DNA from: Altererythrobacter sp.
Lineage (GTDB): Bacteria > Pseudomonadota > Alphaproteobacteria > Sphingomonadales > Sphingomonadaceae
Assembly: GCA_029265155.1 (NCBI GenBank)
Contig: JAJUJV010000002.1
Location: 1 to 51,906 of the forward strand
DNA: 51,906 nucleotides
Direction: 5' to 3'
Both the position numbers and the translations under genes were made by a program. The notes beneath the pieces are model-generated. The model worked only from the letters and a program-made list of their open reading frames with translations, ran no database searches and was not told where the DNA came from. Shown here piece after piece: positions 44,260 to 51,906 of the stretch. Position 1 is the stretch's first letter. Each line of letters starts with the position of its first letter.

Positions 44260-45822
44260 TCAGCGTGGGAAGATGTCGCCCACCCTCACTCCAATAGGAT
44301 CTTCGGAGTGCAACGGCACGACATTACGATCGAAGTGAACATAGCGCGCGGGAGCGCCGCTGAGATCGTTGTCGTAGCGCCGCTCGACCGCTGCGGCGTC
44401 ATAGCCCATCCAGGTCAACGTAGCGGGAAATATCTGGCTCGCGGAATGCTCACTCTTCTTTGCGCCGCGGTAGCGTGCGGCGAGGCGATCAGGGAGGAAG
44501 ACTATCAGCGGGACGTGCAGTTCGCTCGCCGCAGGCTCCGGGCTGCAATGCGGAATTGCGCCCGGCTCAAGGTTCTGGCCGTGATCGGACGTATAGACGA
44601 TCGCCACTTCTTCGCGGTTCACGCCTTGCAGCAGCCGGTCAAAGAACCGGGCTTTCGAATAGTCCAACGCTGCCGCGTAATGCCGCCACGGCGGGCTGTC
44701 GGCGGGGATCAGACCGGACGGATAATGGTCGCGATACTGAAAGTGCACGCCGCGCAGCACCGCGTACGTGAAGGTTCGCTCCCGCTGCTTGAGCTGGCGA
44801 TTGATCCGGTCCGCAATTTGCACGTCGGCATCGATCGGGCCGGCTGCGGCGGCCACTTCATCGATCAACGCCCGCTCGGGCGGGAGCAACAGGTTCTGCG
44901 GCACACCGCGGGTCTGCCCGTCGATAAGCACCGTGCGATACCCCGCCTTGCGCGCATAAGCCCAGATGGACGGCGTGCGCCGCAGGTCTAGCGCCGGATC
45001 TGCTCGCCGGACGTTGACCCCCGAACGTAACGCCAGGTTCGAAGGCGCGCTGCAATGCCCCAAGGAAGCGGTGATCCCGAAGTCGATGTGGGGAATATCG
45101 GCCAGGCGGGGCGCGACGATCTCCTGGAAGGAGCGGAAGGCCACGCTTTCGTCCACCAACCAAACGACGTGGCGCGGTGTACCCGCGAGATCAGGCTGGA
45201 GGTCGACGGGACGGCGCGATGGAGGTGGCTCGGCGAGCGCGACCTCCAGCCCAAGCGAATAGAGATTGCGCTCGGCTGCCACGGCGGGAGCTCCGAACGC
45301 GGCAATGAGGCTCGGAAGCAGAAGCAGCGCGCCCCCTGCCCCAGCAGCGCGGGCGCCATGCACCGTCCAGCCTCCTCTTCGGGCGCAGTGCCGGGCCGCT
45401 GCGAATAGGCCGATAGCCGCCGCCGCCTGGAGAGCCGCCAAAAGAAGGCGGCCTGTGAACTCGCCTGCTGCGTTGCCGGCTTGCCGCGCCTCGATCAGCA
45501 TCCACGACAGCTTACCGGCGTCGATGACCTCGGCGAGCGTGTGGCCATAGCCGAGGTTTACCACAATCGAGCCGAACGCGAGCACCATCGCCAAGACGAA
45601 CAGACGGCGCCCCAGCAGCGCGATGGCCGCCGCCAGCGCCAGGGCCTGAATGCCGAGCCAGAAGAAGTTGCCCGCCGCGCTCGCCCAATCGTTAGCCGCG
45701 GCGCGATAAAGTACGCCGTGCGCCAATTGGTAGCGGTTGGCCGCGGCAAATCCCGCCGCGAACAGCACCAGCGCAAGGACAAGAGCCTGCCATGATCGAT
45801 GCGGGACGACCGGGCTTGGCAC
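44260..45822 (-). CDS. EptA-like phosphoethanolamine transferase (sulfatase fold)
   Basis: 520 residues: four to five transmembrane segments in the first ~190 residues, then a periplasmic alkaline-phosphatase/sulfatase domain. VVWLVDESV gives the first metal ligands, SLGHCSAPSNLALRSG the nucleophile loop, and YTSDHGQNL plus SELHVPLIVF the other metal site, as in EptA/MCR-type enzymes. The acceptor is uncertain because lipid A genes seem to be missing from this genome region. Start GTG at 45822 is the only plausible one in frame. The gene follows the sensor kinase by 59 bases. Confidence 0.85.
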   Translation of the reverse strand: MPSPVVPHRSWQALVLALVLFAAGFAAANRYQLAHGVLYRAAANDWASAAGNFFWLGIQALALAAAIALLGRRLFVLAMVLAFGSIVVNLGYGHTLAEVIDAGKLSWMLIEARQAGNAAGEFTGRLLLAALQAAAAIGLFAAARHCARRGGWTVHGARAAGAGGALLLLPSLIAAFGAPAVAAERNLYSLGLEVALAEPPPSRRPVDLQPDLAGTPRHVVWLVDESVAFRSFQEIVAPRLADIPHIDFGITASLGHCSAPSNLALRSGVNVRRADPALDLRRTPSIWAYARKAGYRTVLIDGQTRGVPQNLLLPPERALIDEVAAAAGPIDADVQIADRINRQLKQRERTFTYAVLRGVHFQYRDHYPSGLIPADSPPWRHYAAALDYSKARFFDRLLQGVNREEVAIVYTSDHGQNLEPGAIPHCSPEPAASELHVPLIVFLPDRLAARYRGAKKSEHSASQIFPATLTWMGYDAAAVERRYDNDLSGAPARYVHFDRNVVPLHSEDPIGVRVGDIFPR

Positions 45823-45881
45823 GTGCGCGGATCTCCTTCCGCGTCGGCTCTACCGCACGATCGGTTGAAAAAGCCTGTAGC

Positions 45882-47345
45882 TCAGGCGGCCCGCGGCAGG
45901 CGCAATATGACGAGGAGCCCCCCAAGGTCTTCGCTTTCACCGAGCTCGACCTCCCCGCCGTAGATTTCGACCACGTCGCGCACGATCGCGAGACCCAGCC
46001 CGGTGCCGGGCTTGCGCGTATCGAGCCGCGCGCCGCGCGAGAACAGCTTGGCTCGATCGGTTTCGGTGATGCCGAGACCATCGTCCTCGATCCAGACGCT
46101 GCACAGCTCGGCCGCCGGCTCCGCATCCACGGTGACGAAGACGCTGCCGCCCCCGTACTTGGCTGCGTTTTCGATCAGGTTCCCGAGGATTTCCTCAAGA
46201 TCCTGGCGCTCCATCGCCGCCTGCGCAGCGCGTGAGCCGCTCGTGTCGAAACGCACGTGCGGATAGAGCCGGGCGATAGCTCGCTCCACCCCCTCAACCG
46301 CCTCCAGCACCGGCGTCCGGGCATGCCCGACTGCGCGGCGCCCCACCGCACGGGCGCGAGCGAGATGGTGGTCGACCTGGCGCCGCATCGTTCCGACTTC
46401 GCGCAGCACCGTCTCATCGAGATCAGGGGCATGCGCGCTGGCGGCGTTAGTGAGTACGGTCAGCGGCGTCTTGAGTGCATGCGCGAGGTTGCCGGCATGG
46501 GTGCGCGCCTCCTCGGCCTGCTTTTCCGAATGGGCGAGCAGCGCGTTCAGCTCCTCGACCATCGGTTGCACCTCCTGAGGCAGTGGATCGGTGACGCGGT
46601 TGGCGCCGCTCGAACGGATCCGGGCTATCGCCCGCCGCACCCGTCGCAGCGGACCGAGCCCGTACCAGGTCTGCAGCATGGCCATGATGAACAGGCCGAT
46701 GCCGAGGACTGCAAAGCTCCACACCACAATGGCGCGAATGTCGGCAATCTGCTGATCGAGCTGCGAGCGCGCCGCAGCGACAACAAACTGCCACTGCGTA
46801 TCGCTGCCGGGCAGCTTGACGGTCTGCTGCACCACCCGCAGCGGCTCGTCGGCGAACTGCTGCGAATCGTAGTACCACGGGTCGCCGCCCGCGGCAGGAC
46901 CGCGAATGCGGAGCGTGCGGTCCCATAGCGAACGGGATGGATACGGCTCCCGGCCGGCGCCATTGACCTGCCAATAGAGGCCGCTGTTGGGTTCCAGGAA
47001 GCGCTGATCGCCAAGGCCGCGGTTGAACCACACGTCGCCGAGGGGGTCGATCTCCGCCGAGGCGATCATCGCCGTAAGCGTATAATGAAGCTGCTCGTCG
47101 AAGTTGCGGGTCAGCAATCCGGTTAGCGTGCGATCGAGCGCCAAGCCGCCGAGCAGCAGCAGGATGGTAATCCACCCGGCCGCTATCAAAATCATGCGAC
47201 GTGCCAGGCTGCCGGTATGCGGCGGCGCCGCGCTCGGCTCCTCGCCCGCAACCGCGGGCGGTACGGGTGCGGCCGGCGCTACGGCAGGGGCGTCATTCCC
47301 CGCGGCCGGGCTCGTCTGGGTCGTCGAGGCTGTAGCCAAGTCCAC
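45882..47345 (-). CDS. Sensor histidine kinase (two-component)
   Basis: 487 residues. A disordered Ala/Pro-rich start (about 1-45), TM1 (about 51-71), a periplasmic sensor of ~135 residues, TM2 (about 209-229), HAMP, then the dimerisation domain with the phospho-acceptor His in NLAHALKTPLTVL (about 289), and an ATPase domain with NLIENAAKYG, EDDGLGI and GTGLGLAIV. The PhoQ-like NLAHALKTPL variant of the H box is typical of the PhoQ group. The GTG start overlaps the regulator gene by 53 bases; this is uncertain, as few in-frame alternatives exist before TM1. Confidence 0.92.
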   Translation of the reverse strand: MDLATASTTQTSPAAGNDAPAVAPAAPVPPAVAGEEPSAAPPHTGSLARRMILIAAGWITILLLLGGLALDRTLTGLLTRNFDEQLHYTLTAMIASAEIDPLGDVWFNRGLGDQRFLEPNSGLYWQVNGAGREPYPSRSLWDRTLRIRGPAAGGDPWYYDSQQFADEPLRVVQQTVKLPGSDTQWQFVVAAARSQLDQQIADIRAIVVWSFAVLGIGLFIMAMLQTWYGLGPLRRVRRAIARIRSSGANRVTDPLPQEVQPMVEELNALLAHSEKQAEEARTHAGNLAHALKTPLTVLTNAASAHAPDLDETVLREVGTMRRQVDHHLARARAVGRRAVGHARTPVLEAVEGVERAIARLYPHVRFDTSGSRAAQAAMERQDLEEILGNLIENAAKYGGGSVFVTVDAEPAAELCSVWIEDDGLGITETDRAKLFSRGARLDTRKPGTGLGLAIVRDVVEIYGGEVELGESEDLGGLLVILRLPRAA

Positions 47346-47973
47346 GGATGGTAGTGATCACGTTGGCACCCAGCTTCTTGCGGATGCGGGTGACGAAAAC
47401 CTCGATCGTGTTCGAATCGCGGTCGAAGTCCTGGTCGTAGATGTGCTCGATCAACTCGGTGCGGCTGACCACCTTGCCCTTGTGGTGCATGAGGTAGCTG
47501 AGGAGCTTGTACTCCTGCGCCGTCAGCTTGACCGGTTCTCCGTCCAGGGTGACGCGGCCCGAGCGCGTGTCGAGCCGGACCGGGCCCGCCGTCAGTTCCG
47601 AGCTGGCATTTCCCGAAGCGCGGCGGATCAGCGCGCGCAACCGGGCGATCAGTTCCTCCGTCTGGAACGGCTTGGCAAGGTAGTCATCGGCTCCGGCGTC
47701 GAGGCCTGCCACCTTGTCGGACCACGAATCGCGCGCGGTGAGAACAAGAACCGGGAAGTTGCGCCCTTCCTTGCGCCACATGCCGAGGACGGTAAGGCCG
47801 TCGATCTCCGGCAAGCCAAGGTCGAGGATCACGGCATCGTAATCCTCGGTCGAGCCAAGAAAATGTCCGTCCTCACCATCGGTCGAGAGATCGACCGCAT
47901 AGCCGGTTTGCTCGAGCGTCGATTTGAGCTGTTGCCCGAGGGTGGGCTCGTCCTCGACGATCAGGATGCGCAT
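47293..47973 (-). CDS. OmpR/PhoP-family response regulator
   Basis: 226 residues. Receiver domain with acidic pocket VEDEP (7-9), phospho-acceptor Asp51 in DAVILDLGLPEIDG and Lys in DYLAKPF; winged-helix DNA-binding domain (about 130-222) with YKLLSYLMHHKGKVVSR and VFVTRIRKKLGAN. It works with the kinase encoded just downstream. Probable targets are the adjoining EptA-like and lipoprotein genes, by position. Confidence 0.94.
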   Translation of the reverse strand: MRILIVEDEPTLGQQLKSTLEQTGYAVDLSTDGEDGHFLGSTEDYDAVILDLGLPEIDGLTVLGMWRKEGRNFPVLVLTARDSWSDKVAGLDAGADDYLAKPFQTEELIARLRALIRRASGNASSELTAGPVRLDTRSGRVTLDGEPVKLTAQEYKLLSYLMHHKGKVVSRTELIEHIYDQDFDRDSNTIEVFVTRIRKKLGANVITTIRGLGYSLDDPDEPGRGE

Positions 47974-48068
47974 TTATTCGGTCCCCTGCTGTGACGCGGC
48001 CCACGATGTGGGCTTTTGTGGGAAACGCGTCAACGGGGCCGCCGTTTCCATGGGGCCTTGTCTCTGCC

Positions 48069-48371
48069 TTATCGGGATACCCGCAGGATCCGCGCAGTGC
48101 GGGCATCGACATCGACCCACACCACTTGTCCTTCCTTGATGAACTTGAGGCGATAGGCGTTCGAGGTCGGATCGTATTCGAGGTTCAGGTAATCGTGGCT
48201 CTTCATCTGCGGGATGACGCGCCGTTCGATCTCGCGCACGGGCAGGTTACGCCCGGCCCGCATCTCTTCCCGTGCACTCGCCTGGTCGCCGCGCGACTGC
48301 GCCGAGGCGGGCACGGCCAAGCCTCCGGCAACGAGAGCGGCAGCGACGGAAAAGGCGAACAGCTTGCGCAT
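48069..48371 (-). CDS. Secreted PepSY-domain protein
   Basis: 100 residues with a signal peptide (about 1-24, cleavage at ASAQS). The rest is one PepSY-like domain (REIERRVIPQMKSHDYLNLE and KEGQVVWVDVDARTARIL). Such small PepSY proteins often sit beside PhoP/Q-type systems in alphaproteobacteria and may modulate the periplasmic sensor. The regulator gene begins 95 bases downstream. Its start codon lies inside a 10-bp inverted repeat. Confidence 0.85.
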   Translation of the reverse strand: MRKLFAFSVAAALVAGGLAVPASAQSRGDQASAREEMRAGRNLPVREIERRVIPQMKSHDYLNLEYDPTSNAYRLKFIKEGQVVWVDVDARTARILRVSR

Positions 48372-48396
48372 GGCGGGTTAGTGCCTATGCGCAAGC
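48362..48396 (-). promoter_or_regulatory. Inverted repeat covering the PepSY start codon
   Basis: Arms 48362-48371 and 48387-48396 (GCTTGCGCAT and ATGCGCAAGC) are a perfect 10-bp inverted repeat with a 15-base spacer. On the minus-strand mRNA the second arm is AUGCGCAAGC, whose first triplet is the start codon. It could be an RNA stem that hides the start or a DNA operator. Confidence 0.5.
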
Positions 48397-48411
48397 CATT
48401 GAACAAGGTGT

Positions 48412-48435
48412 GAATACCGGCAATGGCCGGTATTC
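48412..48435. terminator. Hairpin after the SIMPL gene
   Basis: GAATACCGGC (48412-48421) pairs with GCCGGTATTC (48426-48435) around AATG, 14 bases after the SIMPL stop. There is no T-run, so it is a possible weak terminator or a transcript-end stabiliser. Confidence 0.4.
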
Positions 48436-48449
48436 AGTCTAAGGTGTGG

Positions 48450-49163
48450 CTATCGGGTCATCTCGTAAACTACCCGGACCGTAACGCCCGCCTGCACGAG
48501 GCCGGGCTGCACCGGCGTGGAGGCGGCCTGCGCCGCTTCCGCGTTAACGGTGCGCAGGAACGGCATCGGCGGCTGCGATGCGATCGTCTCGCTGATCTCC
48601 AGCAAGCGGACGTCCGCATATCCGGCCGCCCGCGCATATTCGAGCGCCTGCGCCCGCGCGGTTTCCATCGCCTGACGCCGTGCCTGGGCACGCGCTGCGG
48701 TATCGTCGTCGATAGACCAGTCGGGTCCGCCGAGGTTGGTGGCACCGGCGGCAACGAGCGCGTCGAGCACTTCACCGGTGCGGTCTATCTGGCGCAGCTT
48801 CACGCTGACGCGGTTCGAAGCCTGGTAGCCGCGGAAGACCTGGCGGCGGGCGCCTTGATCGTAATCGTACTGCGCGCCGAGGCTGATGCCGGTGGTCTGG
48901 ATGTCGCGCTCGGCCACGCCGAGTTGCTTGATGCGATCGACCACTCGGTTCATCGCTTCCGCATTCGTCCGCATGGCCTCGACCGCGGTGCCTGCTTCGG
49001 TCGTCACACCGGCGCTGACGGTAACGATATCGGGTTCGGCCTCCACGTTCTCCGTGACGTTCAGTTCGACCACCGGGCCGGTAGCCGCAATCTGGATTTC
49101 GGCCGCCGATGCCGGCGCGGCGATGACAGCGGCGGCGAGCAGCGGCAGGGTGAGACGTTTCAT
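48450..49163 (-). CDS. SIMPL-domain periplasmic protein (YggE-like)
   Basis: 237 residues with a signal peptide (about 1-20). The rest is a SIMPL (DUF541) domain: VTENVEAEPDIVTVSAGV near the start, YDYDQGARRQVFRGYQASNR in the middle and a C-terminal AGVTVRVVYEM. Relatives such as YggE and BP26 form ring-shaped periplasmic assemblies and are linked to oxidative stress. GGGAG before the ATG supports the start. It is upstream of the PepSY gene and divergent from the ABC-F gene. Confidence 0.9.
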   Translation of the reverse strand: MKRLTLPLLAAAVIAAPASAAEIQIAATGPVVELNVTENVEAEPDIVTVSAGVTTEAGTAVEAMRTNAEAMNRVVDRIKQLGVAERDIQTTGISLGAQYDYDQGARRQVFRGYQASNRVSVKLRQIDRTGEVLDALVAAGATNLGGPDWSIDDDTAARAQARRQAMETARAQALEYARAAGYADVRLLEISETIASQPPMPFLRTVNAEAAQAASTPVQPGLVQAGVTVRVVYEMTR

Positions 49164-49273
49164 TCCAGTTTCTCCCGAAAGGATGCGCGGTAGCTGATGG
49201 TGCGCGGATTACGCGCCGCTGAACCGGGCGTTCCTTGCGGCGCGTTCAGGTAAGGCCTAGGTGGCGCGGCTCT

Positions 49274-51085
49274 ATGGCGGACGCACCGATCCTCTCCTGG
49301 GAAGGCCTGGGCCTGCAGCAAGGCGGGCGCTGGCTTTTCCGCGACCTCGACCTGCACATCGGGCCACGGGACCGGCTGGCGCTGATCGGCCGCAACGGGG
49401 CCGGCAAGACCACGCTGTTCAAGCTGATCGCCAACCAGATCGAAGCCGACACGGGCAAGCGCTCGATCCAACCGGGCACGCGCGTGGTGGTCCTCGAACA
49501 GGAGCCAGACCTGTCGGGCTGCACGACGCTTATGGACTTCGCGCTGGGCGGCGAAGACGCGCCGCAGCGCTACGAAGTCGAAGCGATCGCCGGCCAGCTC
49601 GGCATCGACATGGAGCGGGCTGCGGCAACAGCGAGCGGCGGCGAGCGGCGGCGGGCGCAGATCGCGCGGGCGCTGGCGCAGGAGCCCGATCTGCTGCTGC
49701 TCGACGAACCGACCAACCACCTCGACCTCGCGGCGATCGACTGGCTGGAAGGCTGGCTCGGGCGCTACAAAGGCGCCTTCATCGCTATCAGCCACGACCG
49801 AACCTTCCTGAAGCGCCTGACGCGCGCCACGCTGTGGCTGGACCGCGGTGCCCTGCGACGCAAGGAAGTCGGCTTTGGCGGCTACGAGGCCTGGGAAGAG
49901 GCGGTCTATGCCGAGGAAGCGCGGGCAGCCGAGAAGCTCGACGCCAAGCTGAAGATCGAGGCACACTGGCTGGAACGCGGGGTCACGGCTCGCCGCAAGC
50001 GCAACCAGGGCCGGCTGGAAGCGCTGCACCGGATGCGGGCGCAGCGCGCGGCGATGATCGGCAAGGCCGGCACTTCGAAGCTGGCGCTCGAGAGCGACAG
50101 CGAAGTGCGAACCAAGTCGGTGATCGTCGCCGAGAACGTGACGAAGAGGTTCGGTGAGCGCACCGTCATCAAGAACTTCACCCTGCGCATCCAGCGCGGC
50201 GACCGGATCGGCGTGGTCGGCGCGAACGGTGCGGGCAAGACGACCCTGCTCAAACTGCTCACCGGCGAAATGGCGCCCGACGAAGGGAGCGTCACGCTGG
50301 CAAAGACGCTGCAGGGCGTGATGATCGACCAACAGCGCAGCCTGCTGTCCGCCGACAAGAAAGTCCGCGACGTGCTGGCCGAAGGCGGCGACTGGCTGGA
50401 CGTCCGCGGCGTGAGAAAGCACGTCCAGGCGTACCTCAAGGACTTCCTGTTCGATCCCTCGCTGGTCGATGCGCCGATCGCCTCGCTTTCGGGCGGGGAG
50501 CGGTCGCGCCTGTTGCTGGCGCGCGAGTTTGCGCGGAAATCGAACCTGCTGGTGCTGGACGAACCAACCAACGACCTCGACCTCGAGACGCTCGACCTGC
50601 TGCAGGAAGTCATTGCCGACTACGACGGCACCGTGCTGATCGTCAGCCACGACCGCGACTTCCTGGATCGGACGGTGACGGTAACGCTCGGACTCGACGG
50701 CAGCGGCACGGTCGATATCGTCGCCGGAGGATACGAGGACTGGGAAGCCAAGCGGAAGAAGCCGGTGGCGGCGAAAGCCAAGGCGCCCCCCTCCGCTGGC
50801 AGCGCAACGCCGGCGGATGGACCAGCTCCTGCGCCGGCACGCAAGCCGGAAGGCAAGGTCAAGCTCTCCTACAAGGATCAGCGCGATTACGACCTGCTGC
50901 CGGCGCGCATCGAGGAACTGGAGGCGGAAATCACCAAAGGCGAGCATGCGCTGTCCGATCCGGAACTCTACAGCCGCGATCCCGATCAGTTCGCCCGCTA
51001 CACCGAGCGGCTCGACAAGCTGCGGGCGGAGAAGGACGCGGCAGAGGAACGCTGGCTGGCGCTGGCGGAGATGGTGGAGGGATAA
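49274..51085 (+). CDS. ABC-F protein, Uup type
   Basis: 603 residues from ATG at 49274. Two ABC modules without membrane domains: Walker A GRNGAGKTT and GANGAGKTT, signatures ASGGERRRAQIA and LSGGERSRLLLA, Walker B LLLLDEPTNHLD and LVLDEPTNDLD, joined by the charged P-site linker. A Pro/Ala-rich spacer leads into a C-terminal coiled coil (about 530-600), the mark of Uup. These proteins act on ribosomes or branched DNA and are soluble. The 13-codon upstream extension is dropped in favour of MADAPIL. Confidence 0.93.
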   Translation: MADAPILSWEGLGLQQGGRWLFRDLDLHIGPRDRLALIGRNGAGKTTLFKLIANQIEADTGKRSIQPGTRVVVLEQEPDLSGCTTLMDFALGGEDAPQRYEVEAIAGQLGIDMERAAATASGGERRRAQIARALAQEPDLLLLDEPTNHLDLAAIDWLEGWLGRYKGAFIAISHDRTFLKRLTRATLWLDRGALRRKEVGFGGYEAWEEAVYAEEARAAEKLDAKLKIEAHWLERGVTARRKRNQGRLEALHRMRAQRAAMIGKAGTSKLALESDSEVRTKSVIVAENVTKRFGERTVIKNFTLRIQRGDRIGVVGANGAGKTTLLKLLTGEMAPDEGSVTLAKTLQGVMIDQQRSLLSADKKVRDVLAEGGDWLDVRGVRKHVQAYLKDFLFDPSLVDAPIASLSGGERSRLLLAREFARKSNLLVLDEPTNDLDLETLDLLQEVIADYDGTVLIVSHDRDFLDRTVTVTLGLDGSGTVDIVAGGYEDWEAKRKKPVAAKAKAPPSAGSATPADGPAPAPARKPEGKVKLSYKDQRDYDLLPARIEELEAEITKGEHALSDPELYSRDPDQFARYTERLDKLRAEKDAAEERWLALAEMVEG

Positions 51086-51164
51086 TCCTCCCCAGCGGGC
51101 CGGGTGAGGATCAAAGTTCACACCCGCCTGACAATGTTGACACTACGTTGGGACAAAACCGCCT

Positions 51165-51635
51165 TCACCCTATCCGGTAAAAGTCTGCCACCCGGTCCAG
51201 CGCCAGTTTGAGCACGAGCTTGCCGCTGCGGCTCGGCCATTGCAGCGCCTTTTCAGCGGCGGGCAGTGTCTCGCAGGCGCAGACCACGCGCCACAGAATG
51301 TCCTGCAGGCCCTTCCCCGCCGCGGCGAGCGCGCCGTCGAACCGTTGGCGGGCGGCGATCTGCCGTTCGGTGGGCGCCAAGCCCAAGCTCGTTTCGCGAA
51401 CCCGCACCGGCTCCCACCGCATCGTTACCGAGGGGCCAAGCTGAGCCTGCTCGTAATCACTCCGCAGCCGCTCTCCGGCATCGAACAGCCGCTCGTCGAG
51501 ATGACCGTGGGCGTGCAGCCAGCCCAGCGGCGATTCGGCAAGGTTGACGGTGACGCTGCGGCGCTTGCGCGAAACGCCCGAAGCGCGGCGCGGGCCTTCC
51601 GGGGTCAGCTCCCGTTCGACGAGGTGGCGCTGCAT
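51165..51635 (-). CDS. DUF6456 domain-containing protein
   Basis: 156 residues, no signal peptide or membrane segment. A basic start (ASGVSRKRRSVTVNL) is followed by the pattern of DUF6456: ERLRSDYEQAQL, RQRFDGALAAAG, and the closing WPSRSGKLVLKLALDRVADFY. The domain is confined to alphaproteobacteria; many members carry an upstream HTH, which this short form lacks. AAGGAG nine bases before the ATG supports the start. It is divergent from the XRE gene (89 bases), so the regulator may control it. Confidence 0.82.
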   Translation of the reverse strand: MQRHLVERELTPEGPRRASGVSRKRRSVTVNLAESPLGWLHAHGHLDERLFDAGERLRSDYEQAQLGPSVTMRWEPVRVRETSLGLAPTERQIAARQRFDGALAAAGKGLQDILWRVVCACETLPAAEKALQWPSRSGKLVLKLALDRVADFYRIG

Positions 51636-51665
51636 GGGCGAATCTCCTTCACGAATCGAAAAGAA

Positions 51666-51682
51666 CCTCTTGCCAAAAGAGG
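51666..51682. promoter_or_regulatory. Inverted repeat in the DUF6456/XRE divergent region
   Basis: CCTCTT (51666-51671) and AAGAGG (51677-51682) flank GCCAA, a 6-bp palindrome in the 89-base region between the two divergent genes. It could be an operator for the XRE regulator. Confidence 0.3.
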
Positions 51683-51724
51683 AGGGCTGTAGGAAAACGA
51701 AAAACCGATTTGGTTAGACAAGGA

Positions 51725-51906
51725 ATGGCCGTGATCAACCGCATCCGCGATATCCGCAAGCAGACGGGAATGACTCTGGCCGAAGTGGCCGCCGCTTGCG
51801 ATCCGCCGACGACCGCGCAGACGATCGGCCGGCTCGAGACGGGGATGCGCAACCTCTCGCTCACCTGGATGAACCGCATTGCCGCGGCGCTGGGGGTCGA
51901 TCCAGA
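51725..51906 (+). CDS. XRE-family HTH regulator, N-terminal part (3' end outside window)
   Basis: About 60 residues are visible: an HTH_3 fold with VINRIRDIRKQTGMTLAEVA, TAQTIGRLETG and LTWMNRIAAALGV. The ATG at 51725 directly follows AAGGA with no spacing, while the GTG two codons later (51731) has AAGGA at six bases, so GTG may be the true start. The rest of the gene is past the window edge. Confidence 0.8.
   Translation, partial: MAVINRIRDIRKQTGMTLAEVAAACDPPTTAQTIGRLETGMRNLSLTWMNRIAAALGVDP

Noticed and set aside
47999..48017. Small hairpin GCCCAC/GTGGGC followed by TTTT on plus strand
   Set aside because: No plus-strand gene ends there, and on the minus strand it has no T-run; stem only six base pairs.
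49160..51121. 653-codon frame antisense to the ABC-F gene
   Set aside because: Shadow of a well-supported gene; no recognisable motif.
1..51906. Prophage, insertion sequence, CRISPR or defence island
   Set aside because: No integrase, transposase, direct-repeat array, cas or toxin-antitoxin pair seen; gene order is conserved housekeeping.

Overview
The window is GC-rich chromosomal DNA with the gene order of an alphaproteobacterium, and the content points to Sphingomonadales. The main evidence is: a C-minus L31; an NDUFS4-type complex I subunit beside the SRP RNA gene; a DUF6456 gene; a candidate GAAC-N7-GAAC LexA box; and a rpsB-to-fabZ block in which skp and fabZ are neighbours and lpxD/lpxA/lpxB are absent, as expected in a lineage that replaces LPS with glycosphingolipids. 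Genus cannot be read from the sequence alone. No prophage, transposon, CRISPR array or genomic island was seen; this is core genome with a few poorly characterised small genes.

1-8.9 kb: the end of an MFS transporter, a small membrane ORF, an acetolactate-synthase-like TPP enzyme, an EVE-domain protein, a membrane GGDEF-EAL protein, then a tightly overlapping run dapF-mtaB-ftsY-yciB followed by a PuuD-type membrane protein. 8.9-9.4 kb: a 489-base stretch with no credible gene but with a near-consensus promoter and at least five stable helices, a candidate structured RNA. 9.4-16.3 kb (minus): kup, then the cytochrome c maturation genes ccmC-D-E-F-G-H-I in transcription order, mostly joined by 1-4 base overlaps, with ccmAB not present. 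A tRNA-His lies just upstream.

16.6-28.7 kb: a GFA-family protein (plus), rpmE, then the envelope/translation block in transcription order rpsB-tsf | pyrH-frr-uppS-cdsA-dxr-rseP-bamA-skp-fabZ (minus). It links translation, isoprenoid and undecaprenyl synthesis, phospholipid precursor synthesis and outer-membrane protein assembly. 28.8-32 kb: a promoter with an embedded LexA-type box drives a 67-residue membrane protein; then psd-pssA, an Aur1-like PAP2 protein and tRNA-Tyr.

32-43.7 kb: rlmB, hup, lon (with a heat-shock-type promoter), a secreted TonB-C-like protein, dnaX-ybaB, the SRP RNA with its own promoter, the NDUFS4-like subunit, hrpB, a polyprenyl diphosphate synthase and a chorismate mutase. 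43.7-49.2 kb (minus): an envelope-stress style cluster of SIMPL protein, PepSY protein, OmpR-type regulator, sensor kinase, EptA-like phosphoethanolamine transferase and an Arg/Asp-rich lipoprotein. 49.3 kb to the end: a Uup-type ABC-F protein, a DUF6456 protein and a divergent XRE regulator cut by the window edge.
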